In this document: positions 34,293 through 43,482 of the stretch, piece by piece | How the letters are laid out: every line of letters begins with the position of its first letter | Numbering within the stretch: position 1 is the stretch's first letter | Assembly: GCA_018676675.1 (NCBI GenBank) | Contig: JABHEG010000054.1 | Span: 1 to 60,259 of the forward strand | DNA length: 60,259 bases | From: Lentisphaerota bacterium | Lineage (GTDB): Bacteria > Verrucomicrobiota > Lentisphaeria > Oligosphaerales > JABHEG01 | Direction of reading: 5' to 3' | The notes under the pieces: model-generated | Database searches by the model: none | Told to the model about the DNA's origin: nothing | Seen by the model: only the letters and a program-made list of their open reading frames with translations | Program-made: the position numbers and the translations under genes

Positions 34293-37200
34293 CTACTTCC
34301 TCGGTGCTGTACCACTGCCCGCAAAACACCGCAAAGAACCGTCTTTGCAGGCGAGATAGATTCTGCCGTCGGCGACGGAGATACCGTCGAACACCGGCAG
34401 CGCGTCGAGGTCGAGCGACCGCGCAACGGCCCCGGTCGTCACATCCACGAACAGCAGCTTGATGCCGTGCTTTCCGTCCCAGGCTTCCTGCGCCGTCTTT
34501 GCCTGCTCGGGGGTGTAGCGGGACTTCTTCGGGAACTGTTCCACCGGCCCTTCCGGCAGCGGGTTGGCCGGCCCGGCAACGATCAGATAGCCCGGCGTCC
34601 TGACCATGGCCCGGACGTGGATCGGGAATTCCACGGACCAGTGCGTGCGAAAAGTGGTCTCCGGGGCGCGCAGCCAGCCCCTCGGGTCCTGGGGCTTGCT
34701 GAGCTTGAGCTTCGTTTTGCTGCCGTCGCCCGCCGCCGCGAACAGATGATACTCGAGCGGCGAGGTCCACATGAAATACTCGGGCTTACGGCCGTAGCCG
34801 TACACCCGATCGCCGTCGACGCAGAGGATCTGGCCGCACGGGAGATTGCGCCCCGCCGCCTGGACGCTGCCTATCTGGCTTGCCCGTCCATAGACCCACT
34901 GCGACGTGCGGTGATACCAACTCCCGTCCAGCATATCCCGCGGGAAGATCAGGTGCCGTCCGCCCGCTGTGACGGCTTCGCCCCGGGGCGAGCACATCCC
35001 CGGCCATTGCACGGGCTCCAGGGGCACGGCTCGGCCGGCCTCCAGCTTGAAACCGTGCAGGCCATTGTAGAGCATGCCGTTGTCCGCGACCAGCACGCCC
35101 CCGGGCATGCCCACGCCGGGCTCGCCGGGCACACGCTTGAGCGGCAGTTCCTGGAGACTCCGGCCTGTGGCCAGGTCGAGCCGGTGCAGGCAGAGCCCGC
35201 CATCCAGGTGCTCTGACCGGCCGCTCATGGTGTAGACCGAGTCGTCCTGCACGAGCACCGAGCCGTGCACCGGCCACGTGGATTCCACGACGTCGTTCAC
35301 AACCATGTATTCCGGATTGCTCCGGGTCAGGTAGCGCCAGATCGGGTTGCCATCACGGAGATTGAGGCAGGTAACGCTGCCGTCGGCACAGCCGAGCACG
35401 ACCCGGCCGCGGGCGATGGTCGGCGGGGAATCGATACGCGACGAGGCCGTGTGTTGCCACAACGGCTTGCCGGTGGTCGCGGTTCGGGCCGTCACCGTGC
35501 CGGCCCGATTCGCGGCAGCGACCACAACGCCGTCTACGCAGACCGCCTGCGTCGGCGTGCCGCCGGTATCAGCGCGCCAGAGCTCGCCGATGCCGTTGGG
35601 ATCGACGCTCGACGGTGTGCTCCCGCTCCGGGCGGGGTCGTGGCGCAACATCGGCCAGTCACCGGCCACGGGGGCTGTGCCTGACAGCGGCGCTGCCTGC
35701 ACGGTCTCGGTTCGGCCCGGATTGCCCTTGACCAAGTCCCGCAAGGGGGCCTGGGCGACGGCCAGCACTCCGCTGAGCAGATTCCCGGTGTAGCAGCGAC
35801 AGGGGTGCGGGGGTACGTAGAACAGCTCGTTTGCCGGCATGATGCCGTAATTGCAGCCGCCACGAATCCAGTCGTGAATCAGGATCTTGCTGCCATCGGT
35901 CGGGATAAGCTCGATCCCATGCCGGCCGAGAACCAGCTGGTTCCGGGTGGCCTTGTTGCGGTGGCAGCGGTGATGGTGCGGGCGGTCGATGAAGGCACGG
36001 CTCGTGTCCAGCTCCTGCACGACCTTGCCGGTGTGGAGGTCGAACGCGCGCGTGAAATCCTGCTGACCGTGCGGGTGCTGGCCGTTGGGTGAGCCGCGCT
36101 TGGGCTGTTGCCCGACCCAGACCGTGTCGCCGATACACAGGACGTCGACGTAGCTGTTCCATCCAGCCGCGGCGGGCTGCGACCAGAGCTGGGCGCCGTC
36201 GATCAGGCGCAGCGCCCGGAGTTCGTACTTCCTGCCCGCGAGCACCGTGCAAAGCACCACATCCTGTTCCAGGACCACATTGCCACTGGTAACAGCTGCA
36301 CGCTTGTCCTGTTCGCAGGCGTGCTGCCAGACCACTGAACCGTCCCCGGCGTCGAGGCAGACCAATGCCCGGCTGTTCTGCAGCACCACGCGGTTTTCAC
36401 GCGCCGCCAACGTCAGGAAAGAAACGTCGCCCACCAGGGACTCGGCGAGTTGCCACAGCACCTTCCCGGTACCGACATCGCAGGCGACCAGCTTCTTGTC
36501 GGCGCGGGCGCCGCGTTCGGCACAGACGCCGATGACTGCGTCGCCGTGGATGATGAACTGCTCGAGGCGCGTCAAAGCCGGGAAGCTCCTGACGGTGTCC
36601 CCGGTTTCCGCGTCCAGTGCGTGCAACGGCCCGCGCGGAGGCATGGGCAGATACACACGTTCCCCGGCGACCGCCAACGTCTTGGGACCATAGCCTGCCC
36701 CACGAAGCGACGCCAATGGGTTCGAGATCTGCAGTGGTCGAGCCCAGACCAGGGCTCCGTTGAACGCGTCCCGAACCGTGAGTTCATAGCGCGCAGGCAG
36801 GAAGATCGAATGCTGCGCCCCGTAGTCGGCGATAGTGTAGACGCGGCGCCCACAGCTGACCATGTTCTGGACGCTGCAGGAGCCCTTGTGGTCGTGGTGA
36901 CGCGCGTGTTGCGGCGGCGCCTGCCACTGCAGCGAGGCGATCGGTCCGCTGGTGGGGTCGCCGGAGACAGCGGAGTTCGCAGCGTCCCCGAGATAGTGCG
37001 TCCATGAGTCTTGCTCAAGTTCCGGCTTGCGCAGCAGCAGCGTGCCACCAGAGGTCGTCCGGCGCTGCAAACCTACGGCTTCAGTTGCGGCGTCCGGCAG
37101 CGCGGCATCCTCGTCAGCGACGTAGACCCAGCCCCCGGGGACGAGCACGCGCACTAGCTCCGGCAGCGAAGGCAGGGGGGCCTCGGTGCCGAACACCGCC

Positions 37201-37520
37201 AGGTTCACGACCCGGGCTTTGTATGGCAGATCTGCTGCAGTCCGGGTGACCGCGGACACGCTGGGCAGCTGCGCGCAGGCGCGGTTCGTGTCCCCGGCCT
37301 GCGCCGCGGTGGCGACAAGGATGTGGATCAGGGCTGACGGGGCGCGAGTCCGGATGTCCCTGGCCAACGCAATGGCCTGCGGGTCGTCAATCAGCACGAC
37401 CCCGCCGCGGAACGGCGTCGAAGCCAGAAGATCGTCGACGTGGATAGGCGCGCACCAAGCGGCACAAGCTGCAAAAAGGGCCACGGAGCAAGCGATGAGT
37501 TGTTTCTGAGGGAAGATCAC
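34293..37520 (-). CDS. Exported PQQ-like beta-propeller protein with N-terminal Rossmann-like domain
   Basis: This 1075-residue protein begins at a GTG (37520) overlapping the regulator's stop (GTGA) with AAAGGA upstream. A Sec signal (residues 1-23) is followed by a Rossmann/methyltransferase-like segment up to about 160 (VVLIDDPQAIALARDIR, LVRVLVPGGWVYVADE). The rest holds many PQQ-propeller repeats (DAETGDTVRSF, DVGTGKVLWQL, DAGDGSVVWQH, TATTGKPLWQH). Related proteins are abundant in PVC bacteria; true PQQ binding is not assured and the substrate is unknown. Coupling to a sugar-type regulator suggests carbohydrate or alcohol metabolism. Confidence 0.8.
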   Translation of the reverse strand: MIFPQKQLIACSVALFAACAAWCAPIHVDDLLASTPFRGGVVLIDDPQAIALARDIRTRAPSALIHILVATAAQAGDTNRACAQLPSVSAVTRTAADLPYKARVVNLAVFGTEAPLPSLPELVRVLVPGGWVYVADEDAALPDAATEAVGLQRRTTSGGTLLLRKPELEQDSWTHYLGDAANSAVSGDPTSGPIASLQWQAPPQHARHHDHKGSCSVQNMVSCGRRVYTIADYGAQHSIFLPARYELTVRDAFNGALVWARPLQISNPLASLRGAGYGPKTLAVAGERVYLPMPPRGPLHALDAETGDTVRSFPALTRLEQFIIHGDAVIGVCAERGARADKKLVACDVGTGKVLWQLAESLVGDVSFLTLAARENRVVLQNSRALVCLDAGDGSVVWQHACEQDKRAAVTSGNVVLEQDVVLCTVLAGRKYELRALRLIDGAQLWSQPAAAGWNSYVDVLCIGDTVWVGQQPKRGSPNGQHPHGQQDFTRAFDLHTGKVVQELDTSRAFIDRPHHHRCHRNKATRNQLVLGRHGIELIPTDGSKILIHDWIRGGCNYGIMPANELFYVPPHPCRCYTGNLLSGVLAVAQAPLRDLVKGNPGRTETVQAAPLSGTAPVAGDWPMLRHDPARSGSTPSSVDPNGIGELWRADTGGTPTQAVCVDGVVVAAANRAGTVTARTATTGKPLWQHTASSRIDSPPTIARGRVVLGCADGSVTCLNLRDGNPIWRYLTRSNPEYMVVNDVVESTWPVHGSVLVQDDSVYTMSGRSEHLDGGLCLHRLDLATGRSLQELPLKRVPGEPGVGMPGGVLVADNGMLYNGLHGFKLEAGRAVPLEPVQWPGMCSPRGEAVTAGGRHLIFPRDMLDGSWYHRTSQWVYGRASQIGSVQAAGRNLPCGQILCVDGDRVYGYGRKPEYFMWTSPLEYHLFAAAGDGSKTKLKLSKPQDPRGWLRAPETTFRTHWSVEFPIHVRAMVRTPGYLIVAGPANPLPEGPVEQFPKKSRYTPEQAKTAQEAWDGKHGIKLLFVDVTTGAVARSLDLDALPVFDGISVADGRIYLACKDGSLRCFAGSGTAPRK

Positions 37521-38698
37521 CGCCCGTTTTCCTTTCTAGGCACAACCAATTGCGGGGGAATCCAGCGGATCTGCGGGGTCTCCGGTAGTTGACCGGTCAG
37601 CCGTTCATGGAGCAGATTAGCCAGCTCGCGGCCCTCGGCGCGGTAGTCTTTGTCGATGGTGGCGGCAGGCGCATCGGCGTCGGAGACATGGAACGCACGC
37701 CAGGTGTTGTCGTATCCTGCGAGCAGGATGTCCTCCCCGGGGCGTCGCCCCAGTTGTCGGCAGGCAGCCGCGGCCGTAGTCAACTGGCGATCCTCTGTCA
37801 GCATGACGGCATCAGCGGCATCCGGCCCTGTCACGAACGGTTTGAGTAACCGGGCGTAGACGTCAACGGGGCCGCGGTCGGTCAGGTCCGGGGGAAGCTC
37901 GTCGAGGACTTGGAACGGGTTCGGCAGCGGGTCCAGTCCCAGTTCACTCGCCGCGAGCCTGTACCCGCTATCGCGCATCTGTATCCAATCGGTTGGGGCC
38001 GGCACATACCAGAACGGCAGCACGCGCCGACAGCCCTTGCTCGCCAGCCAGGACATGAGCTTGAACACGCCGTTGCACTGGTCGCTCGTGACCCGGTCGA
38101 AATCCCGCAGTTCCGGTTCATTGCCAACCACCAAAACCGGAACGCCGCGAGCCCGTAAGGGCTGGAGGTCGTCGACTATCGTTCGGTGCTTTTCGTCCAC
38201 TGCCGGAGTCAACTCGCCGCACACCACGCCCGCTGGCGGGGTCGACTCGAGCGTTGCCAACGTCTCCTGCAGACGCTCCAACCCGCTTACAAACAGGGCG
38301 TCGTACCCATGTTCGCGCAGACCGGCCATCGCGTGCGTGTCAATGAGATTCGGAAGGTATTCTGCGTCGGTCTCCGGACGGAGAGCCGGACTGAACGTAT
38401 AGAGAACGACCGTTTGCCCCCAAGGGCTCTCGAGTCGCGGCACTCTGTCCTCTCCCAGATAGAATCGCTTCCGGCCCACCAGCGAGACCACGCCCGCGGC
38501 CTCAAGCTGTGCCAAAACCGGGCGAAGCATCGTTCGTGAGACTTGAGCCAGCTCACACATCTCACGCTCGGAGGGCAGGCGGTCTCCAGGCGCGTAGCCT
38601 CCGCCATCGAATGCGTCCAGCAACCACTTCATCGCCTTGTTTGCCGGTGCGCCGCTTCTCGCCGACGGCCTCCCAACAGCCCGCTGCTCAACTGCCAT
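37517..38698 (-). CDS. GntR/LacI chimera transcriptional regulator
   Basis: From the ATG at 38698 (TTGGAGG upstream) this is a 393-residue protein. It has a GntR winged helix (GYAPGDRLPSEREMCELAQVSRTMLRPVLAQLEAAGVV, residues about 30-70) joined to a LacI-type periplasmic-binding-protein fold that senses a sugar (VVCGELTPAVDEKHR, VMLTEDRQLTTAAAACRQLGRRPGEDILLAGYDNT). This layout is that of AraR-type regulators. It probably controls itself and the PQQ-propeller gene it overlaps, and perhaps the glycyl radical gene upstream. A palindromic candidate operator lies just before the gene. Confidence 0.85.
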   Translation of the reverse strand: MAVEQRAVGRPSARSGAPANKAMKWLLDAFDGGGYAPGDRLPSEREMCELAQVSRTMLRPVLAQLEAAGVVSLVGRKRFYLGEDRVPRLESPWGQTVVLYTFSPALRPETDAEYLPNLIDTHAMAGLREHGYDALFVSGLERLQETLATLESTPPAGVVCGELTPAVDEKHRTIVDDLQPLRARGVPVLVVGNEPELRDFDRVTSDQCNGVFKLMSWLASKGCRRVLPFWYVPAPTDWIQMRDSGYRLAASELGLDPLPNPFQVLDELPPDLTDRGPVDVYARLLKPFVTGPDAADAVMLTEDRQLTTAAAACRQLGRRPGEDILLAGYDNTWRAFHVSDADAPAATIDKDYRAEGRELANLLHERLTGQLPETPQIRWIPPQLVVPRKENGR

Positions 38699-38722
38699 AT
38701 CGCCTCCAACCAATAATCGCGG

Positions 38723-38747
38723 ATGGTATTTATGATGGTAATACCAT
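38723..38747. promoter_or_regulatory. Candidate GntR operator
   Basis: ATGGTATT (38723-38730) and AATACCAT (38740-38747) form a perfect 8-bp inverted repeat with nine bases between. Overlapping it, ATGGTAATACCAT (38735-38747) is itself palindromic and resembles the TGGT-n-ACCA sites of GntR regulators. It lies 25-50 bases upstream of the regulator's ATG, as expected for autoregulation. Confidence 0.5.
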
Positions 38748-38931
38748 AGTGGTCCTATTCTGGTTGTGCAAAGGGCGGAAAAGGGGCATGGCTGTGCCGG
38801 TGGAACTGGGGGATTGGCCCGCGAGGACACAGGTGCAGCAGAGGGGCGCTTCCGCGTGTTGCCGATCTCGGCAAGAGTGGCTTCAGCACCGGTGTTGCTG
38901 TGCTTGTGGGTTGAGTCCGACCAAGGCTTTT

Positions 38932-41289
38932 CTAGCTAAGCGAGCCCCGGGCGCGATCGATGATGCCCTCTTGAAGATCATCATCGAGTTCGACGAAACG
39001 GGCACTGAGCCCGAACAGTCGGACCATGAGGTTACGGTGCCGCTCGGGGTTGCTCTGGGCCTCGCGGAGCGTCTTCTCGGAAAGGAAGTTGAGGGCCACC
39101 TCCATCCCTCCCGCATCGAAGTAGGCCCGGAGGACAGCCACCATACGATCGAGTCCGTTGTCTCCGGCGAACAGGTCGGCGGTACAGTCCTGCACATTGC
39201 TGGTGCCGCCGGGATAGTCCAGGTAGTCGATGGCGGCGCATGAATTGAGCACTGCGGTGATGGCTCCGTGCGGGGAACTGGGCTCAGGCTGCAGAGAGTA
39301 GGCCATCGGACCGCGGCTGAGCTTGCCGGACGGCAGGGCCCCGACCTTGGGCCAGATTCCACGCTGCATGCCGGTCGATACGCCGAAGATCATGGGCCAG
39401 AAACGCCCGCCGTACGTCGTCCGGTGCGGTTCGAAGCAGGTCGCGTAGTGGGCCGCTTCCTCACGCGTGAGTGTCGCGATCGAGGGATCGTCCTGACCGA
39501 AGCGGGGGAATTGCTCGATAGCCTGCCGGCGCAGAGCTTCGTGCCCCTCCCAGTCGGCGAGCAGAATTTGCCGGAACTCGGCCAGGCTGTGCTGCCTGCG
39601 TTCGAAGACGATGGTCCTCAGAGCCTGGAGGGAGTTGACGGTTGTCGCGATTTCGGAGAGCGTGACCCCGACGGGGTCGTACTGCGGGAGACCGCCCGTG
39701 ACATCGCGGGGATCATCGATGCAGCCGTATGTCAGCATGGTCAGGGCAGGCCGCGGGTCGTGGATCGGCTCCAGGCGTTCGTCCTCGCGAATGATCTCGA
39801 CGCCGACATCGACCACGCGACGGACAAGCCCGTGGTAGGAGCGCCGGAAGTCTTCGAACGTGGCGAAATCATCGGGAACGTCCTCGAAGACGGTCTCACC
39901 GGTCAAGGGGCAGCGCCCGCCATGAATCGTCAACTCGACCAGTTTTGCCAGGTTCATCCCCATGCACATGGTGCGGAAGGCCGAACGACCGGGAAGCATG
40001 ATTTCGACGCATCCGAGCGGGGCGTAGTCCCGGGCGTCTCCCAACGCAATCCCTTTGCGCAGGAGCGCAGTGATCATGATCTCGTCATTGAAGCAGCCGG
40101 CCCGCCCGAACCCGGCCCGCATGGCTTCGGCCACGGTCCGCAGGAACGCCGGCGGGGTGTTGGCGTGGATCCGAACGGAGATATTGGTGGTGAGCCTGGT
40201 TGCCATCATGGCGTGCAGGAACATGGTCGACAGGGCATTGGTGCCATCCGTTCCGTCAGGCTTCAGACCGCCAAGGGTTAGGTTGTTGCTGGTCTGAACG
40301 CACCACTTTTTCGCCACGAACGCGCATATCAGCTCGAAGGCCTCTTCTTCGGTCAGCCGCCCTTCGGCCAGATCGCGCTCGTAGAAAGGGAAGAGGATCT
40401 GGTCGATGCGTCCGAATGAGGAGGCGTCTCCGGCGTTGTCGAGGATGTCTGCTGCGTTGGTGGTGTAGATCATCTGCAGGGCTTCGTGCAGCGTGCGGGG
40501 CGTGTCCTCGGCCAGGTGTCGGCAGGAATCGGCCAGCATCAGGAGATTCTCGACGCACCGGGGGTCACTCAGCTGACCGGCCTTTAGCTGAAGCTCATCG
40601 GCACACAACCGGAAGTGGTTCTGCATGCCCGCCAGGCAGCGGTCCAGGGCGAGCAACAGATCGCGTTCCTCGGGGGTGTCGACCTGCTCCATTTTCCGGG
40701 CGATTCGTGCGCGCTGCGTCGGTATGCTGTTGGTGAGAAGGATGTCGTGTGCGGGGAGCGTATGTCCACCGATGCTGCCGTGCGGGTGGACGATGCCGTG
40801 CCTCTGCAGCTGCATGTTCGCTTGTTGGACGCGGTTCGCGTTCCGGTTCCGGATACCGACGAGGCGTCCCGATTTCTCCTGCCACCACTGCAGGATCCGG
40901 TCGGCCTCTTCAGGGATCGGCATGCCAGCACGATAGCCGCGCTTTTCGGGGTGCTTGGCCACCATACGCCAGGCGTCGTGAGAACCGACCCCGCCGTGTA
41001 TCCGGAGGCGCCGGAAAGTAATGCCCACGATGCGGTCTTCAGGAAGCACGATGGGCCGGATCCGCTCGAAACTCCGCGCGATGACCTCCGCCTTCTGCCG
41101 GACCGGAGTCAGGTCCGGCTCGTCACGGTAGACCTCCGTGGCGACCACGCCGCGTTCCCACGGGGCATTCTCGTCCTCGAAATGCCGTACGCGCTCAATC
41201 AGGGAAGCCAGTCGAGGAGAGACAGGACGAGGCCCGTGAGCAGATGCGCTGTCATCGATAGCCTGCAGAACCCGTGCAGTGTGTTCCAT
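38932..41289 (-). CDS. Glycyl radical enzyme (PFL/dehydratase/lyase family), substrate unknown
   Basis: This 785-residue protein has the two family signatures. The active-site thiyl motif is GCVE with Cys427 and Glu429, the GCVE type of eliminases such as diol dehydratase and choline or isethionate lyases, rather than PFL proper. The glycyl-radical loop near the C-terminus is VRLFGLSARFVEL with Gly760; the usual Tyr after Gly (RVxGYxxxF) is Leu here. Such enzymes need a radical-SAM activase, and none is encoded in this window. The function is strictly anaerobic. It is divergent from an AraC regulator. Given the rhamnose theme, 1,2-propanediol dehydration is conceivable, but no microcompartment genes are present. 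Confidence 0.85.
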   Translation of the reverse strand: MEHTARVLQAIDDSASAHGPRPVSPRLASLIERVRHFEDENAPWERGVVATEVYRDEPDLTPVRQKAEVIARSFERIRPIVLPEDRIVGITFRRLRIHGGVGSHDAWRMVAKHPEKRGYRAGMPIPEEADRILQWWQEKSGRLVGIRNRNANRVQQANMQLQRHGIVHPHGSIGGHTLPAHDILLTNSIPTQRARIARKMEQVDTPEERDLLLALDRCLAGMQNHFRLCADELQLKAGQLSDPRCVENLLMLADSCRHLAEDTPRTLHEALQMIYTTNAADILDNAGDASSFGRIDQILFPFYERDLAEGRLTEEEAFELICAFVAKKWCVQTSNNLTLGGLKPDGTDGTNALSTMFLHAMMATRLTTNISVRIHANTPPAFLRTVAEAMRAGFGRAGCFNDEIMITALLRKGIALGDARDYAPLGCVEIMLPGRSAFRTMCMGMNLAKLVELTIHGGRCPLTGETVFEDVPDDFATFEDFRRSYHGLVRRVVDVGVEIIREDERLEPIHDPRPALTMLTYGCIDDPRDVTGGLPQYDPVGVTLSEIATTVNSLQALRTIVFERRQHSLAEFRQILLADWEGHEALRRQAIEQFPRFGQDDPSIATLTREEAAHYATCFEPHRTTYGGRFWPMIFGVSTGMQRGIWPKVGALPSGKLSRGPMAYSLQPEPSSPHGAITAVLNSCAAIDYLDYPGGTSNVQDCTADLFAGDNGLDRMVAVLRAYFDAGGMEVALNFLSEKTLREAQSNPERHRNLMVRLFGLSARFVELDDDLQEGIIDRARGSLS

Positions 41290-41346
41290 CGTCCGAACCC
41301 GTTCTGTTGCTTAGGTGGTAATGTGTTTGTTAATCAATATGGCTGC

Positions 41347-41375
41347 TTGCGAATGCAGTTCACCGTGATTATCGT
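41347..41375 (+). promoter_or_regulatory. Candidate promoter of the AraC-family gene
   Basis: TTGCGA (41347-41352), a 17-base spacer and TATCGT (41370-41375) match a sigma-70-like promoter, giving a start near 41382. It would exclude the in-frame ATG at 41353 and favour the GTG at 41425 as the translation start. Confidence 0.4.
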
Positions 41376-41424
41376 TTCTTCGGCATGCACTTTTGTTTCT
41401 ATTTACGAGAATGGGAGAAGGCCG

Positions 41425-42312
41425 GTGGTTCCCTGGTTGATCGTGCAATGGCCCAATCCCGACCCCGGACCGTGGACCGGTGTGTGGCTCGAATCGGTGG
41501 GCCGCCGTCCGTGCATCGGCCTGGGCGTCCAGCCGGAGCCGAGATTCACGTGCGTCCATGTTGTCACGCGCGGCCATGTCCGTCTGCAGAACGCCGCCGG
41601 GGTGAATGTGGTGGCCCATCCGGGGGACCTGCTCTCCATGTGGCCGGGCGTGGGACACCGTTTCCGGGCCGAGCCGCCTTGTTGCGACGAGGACACTGAA
41701 TTGTCCTGGATTCGGCTGCTCGGGCCGCTGGCCCCCGAGGTCCTGCGCCGCATGGGAGTCTCGCCGACTCACCCCGTTGCCCCGGCGCGTGATCCCAACG
41801 CGGCAGTCGCCACCATGGCGGAGCTCTACGAGCTGGGCAGGCGCTTCCCTCCCGATGCCGACGTTCGTGGTGTGGAATTGATCTACCGGCTTGCCCGCGA
41901 GTGTGGACCCGCAACGGGGACCCGCCCCGAGCAGACGCACCTGGCCGAGGCGGTGCGCCGGGAGATGGTCCATCATGTGGACTCGCGCATGAATGTTGCG
42001 GACTACGCAGCCATGTTCGGCGTGTCACGCGTTACACTCTACAAACGCTTCCGCGAGGCGTTTGGCCGTTCCCCTGTGCAGGTCCTCAACGAGATCCGCC
42101 TGGCCCATGCCGATCGGCTGTTACTCACGACGCCTCTCAGCGTCACCGAGATCGCCTCGGCTGCCGGCTACGCCTCCCCCCTTTACTTCAGCCGTGCCTT
42201 CAAGAAGGCCCGTGGCCTGCCCCCAAGCGCTTACCGAAGCCGAGGCACACAGTGCGCAGGAGTGGACGTGCCCCCGCTAGCGGAAGCAAGGCTTGACGCA
42301 CCCAGAGCTTAA
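41425..42312 (+). CDS. AraC-family transcriptional regulator
   Basis: I choose the GTG at 41425 (295 residues), preceded by GGGAGAAG; ATG at 41353 is the alternative and the frame is open far upstream against the glycyl radical gene. The N-terminal half is a cupin-like sensor (VVAHPGDLLSMWPGVGHRFRAEPP). The C-terminal half has the two AraC helix-turn-helix units: MNVADYAAMFGVSRVTLYKRFREAFGRSPVQVLNEIRLAHADRLL and SVTEIASAAGYASPLYFSRAFKKARGLPPSAYR. It is divergent from the glycyl radical enzyme gene, 135 bp apart, and is the likely regulator of it. Confidence 0.88.
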   Translation: MVPWLIVQWPNPDPGPWTGVWLESVGRRPCIGLGVQPEPRFTCVHVVTRGHVRLQNAAGVNVVAHPGDLLSMWPGVGHRFRAEPPCCDEDTELSWIRLLGPLAPEVLRRMGVSPTHPVAPARDPNAAVATMAELYELGRRFPPDADVRGVELIYRLARECGPATGTRPEQTHLAEAVRREMVHHVDSRMNVADYAAMFGVSRVTLYKRFREAFGRSPVQVLNEIRLAHADRLLLTTPLSVTEIASAAGYASPLYFSRAFKKARGLPPSAYRSRGTQCAGVDVPPLAEARLDAPRA

Positions 42313-42320
42313 GAGAAATG

Positions 42321-42350
42321 CAGGTCAGCCCGCAATTCTCGGGGGACCTG
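42321..42350. terminator. Hairpin between convergent genes
   Basis: CAGGTC ... GACCTG with inner CCCG-7-CGGG forms a bulged hairpin between the AraC gene (plus) and the URO-D-like gene (minus). No T-run follows on either side, so it may be a bidirectional pausing or mRNA-end structure rather than a canonical terminator. Confidence 0.35.
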
Positions 42351-42358
42351 AGGCCATC

Positions 42359-43414
42359 CTATGCGTAGTACCCGGCGTAGCGCTCCATGGCGTCCATGAG
42401 TGCTTTGACGTTCGCCAGCGGAACGCCCGGATAGAGACCGTAGATCATCATCAGCCCACCTTCTTTCGACCCCAGTTTCTCCACCTCTTCGCGGATCAGG
42501 TTGTCGATGTCCGTGGGAGAGCCGTTGACCGTGACCGATTGCCGATCGATGTCCAGATCGATGCAGATCTTGCCGGCGAAGCGTGCGGCAATCCAGTCGA
42601 TTCCGTTGACCACGTCCTGCAGGTTGACGACCTCGACGCCACTCTCGACCATATCATCGACGAGCGCGCGGATGTCTCCGTCCGAATGCATGTGCACGAT
42701 GCATCCGGCTTCACGGGCGGGACGCATCAGGCGTTCGTAGCTGGGTTTGAGGTAGGTCCGGAACTGTTCGGGCGACAGCATGGGGCCAACCTGCATCCCC
42801 AGATCCTCCGGGTAGGCCATCCAGGTAGCGCCTCGTCTGAGATCGTGTTGGATGAGGGCGCGGTTGTGATTCTCGACCATCTCGATCAAGACGTGCAGGC
42901 GTGGGTCGTCGTCCACCATGTCGAAGAGCAGATTCTGGTAGCCGCGCAGATCGCAAAGACGAAGGAAGGTGTGACCGTGCGGCAGACCGCCTCTGATCAG
43001 CGGCGCTGCTGGACTGTCCGCGGCGATCTGACTGGCCAGCACATCCCATTGGGGGGTGACGTCACCATCGTCCCCCGGGAGTGGTGGCGGCTCATACGCG
43101 TCGAGCGCGGCCCAGTCTGCCAGCGGGTGTTCCACGACCACCCCGACAATGCCGTCCTCGGTCGTCTTCCAGACGCACCCCCAGGGATCGGTGTAACGCT
43201 CGCCTTTGCGCGCATTGGGCAAGTACGACGACGGCGGCACCGGATCGGAGGGAGACGTGAGGCCAGGGAACAGCAGAGGGTGCTCGGCCATGAGCTCCTG
43301 CAACGCTCCCTGCGGGTAGCTGTGCCGGCAGGCGTCGTTGATGTGGAAAACCATGGGGATGGCGTCCGGCCGCTCGAACCTGACGGCCTTCAGTATGTTC
43401 GCATCTCGGCTCAC
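42359..43414 (-). CDS. Uroporphyrinogen decarboxylase-like protein (URO-D/corrinoid methyltransferase family)
   Basis: The start chosen is the GTG at 43414 (351 residues), with GGGAGACAGG upstream; a TTG at 43441 is in frame. The URO-D barrel is recognisable by KAVRFERPDAIPM at the N-terminus, PEDLGMQVGPMLSPEQFRTYLKPSYERLM, and HMHSDGDIRALVDDMVESGVEVVNLQD. The HxHSDG block is typical of the divergent branch that includes cobamide-dependent methyltransferases rather than heme-pathway HemE. Such proteins are numerous in anaerobic PVC genomes. It is convergent with the AraC gene and alone on its strand; no corrinoid protein lies nearby, so the reaction is open. Confidence 0.8.
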   Translation of the reverse strand: MSRDANILKAVRFERPDAIPMVFHINDACRHSYPQGALQELMAEHPLLFPGLTSPSDPVPPSSYLPNARKGERYTDPWGCVWKTTEDGIVGVVVEHPLADWAALDAYEPPPLPGDDGDVTPQWDVLASQIAADSPAAPLIRGGLPHGHTFLRLCDLRGYQNLLFDMVDDDPRLHVLIEMVENHNRALIQHDLRRGATWMAYPEDLGMQVGPMLSPEQFRTYLKPSYERLMRPAREAGCIVHMHSDGDIRALVDDMVESGVEVVNLQDVVNGIDWIAARFAGKICIDLDIDRQSVTVNGSPTDIDNLIREEVEKLGSKEGGLMMIYGLYPGVPLANVKALMDAMERYAGYYA

Positions 43415-43482
43415 TTGACCTGTCTCCCGTGTTCGCTCCAAACATGCTCGTGTGTAACTTCACGCCATTTGAGCACCGGTCA

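Noticed and set aside
40615..41424. The long plus-strand frame upstream of the AraC domain as part of the regulator
   Set aside because: It lies entirely antisense to the strongly supported glycyl radical gene and has no domain; a promoter and GTG with Shine-Dalgarno explain the AraC gene alone.
42359..43414. HemE of heme biosynthesis
   Set aside because: The HxHSDG block and the absence of other heme genes point to the divergent methyltransferase-like branch.
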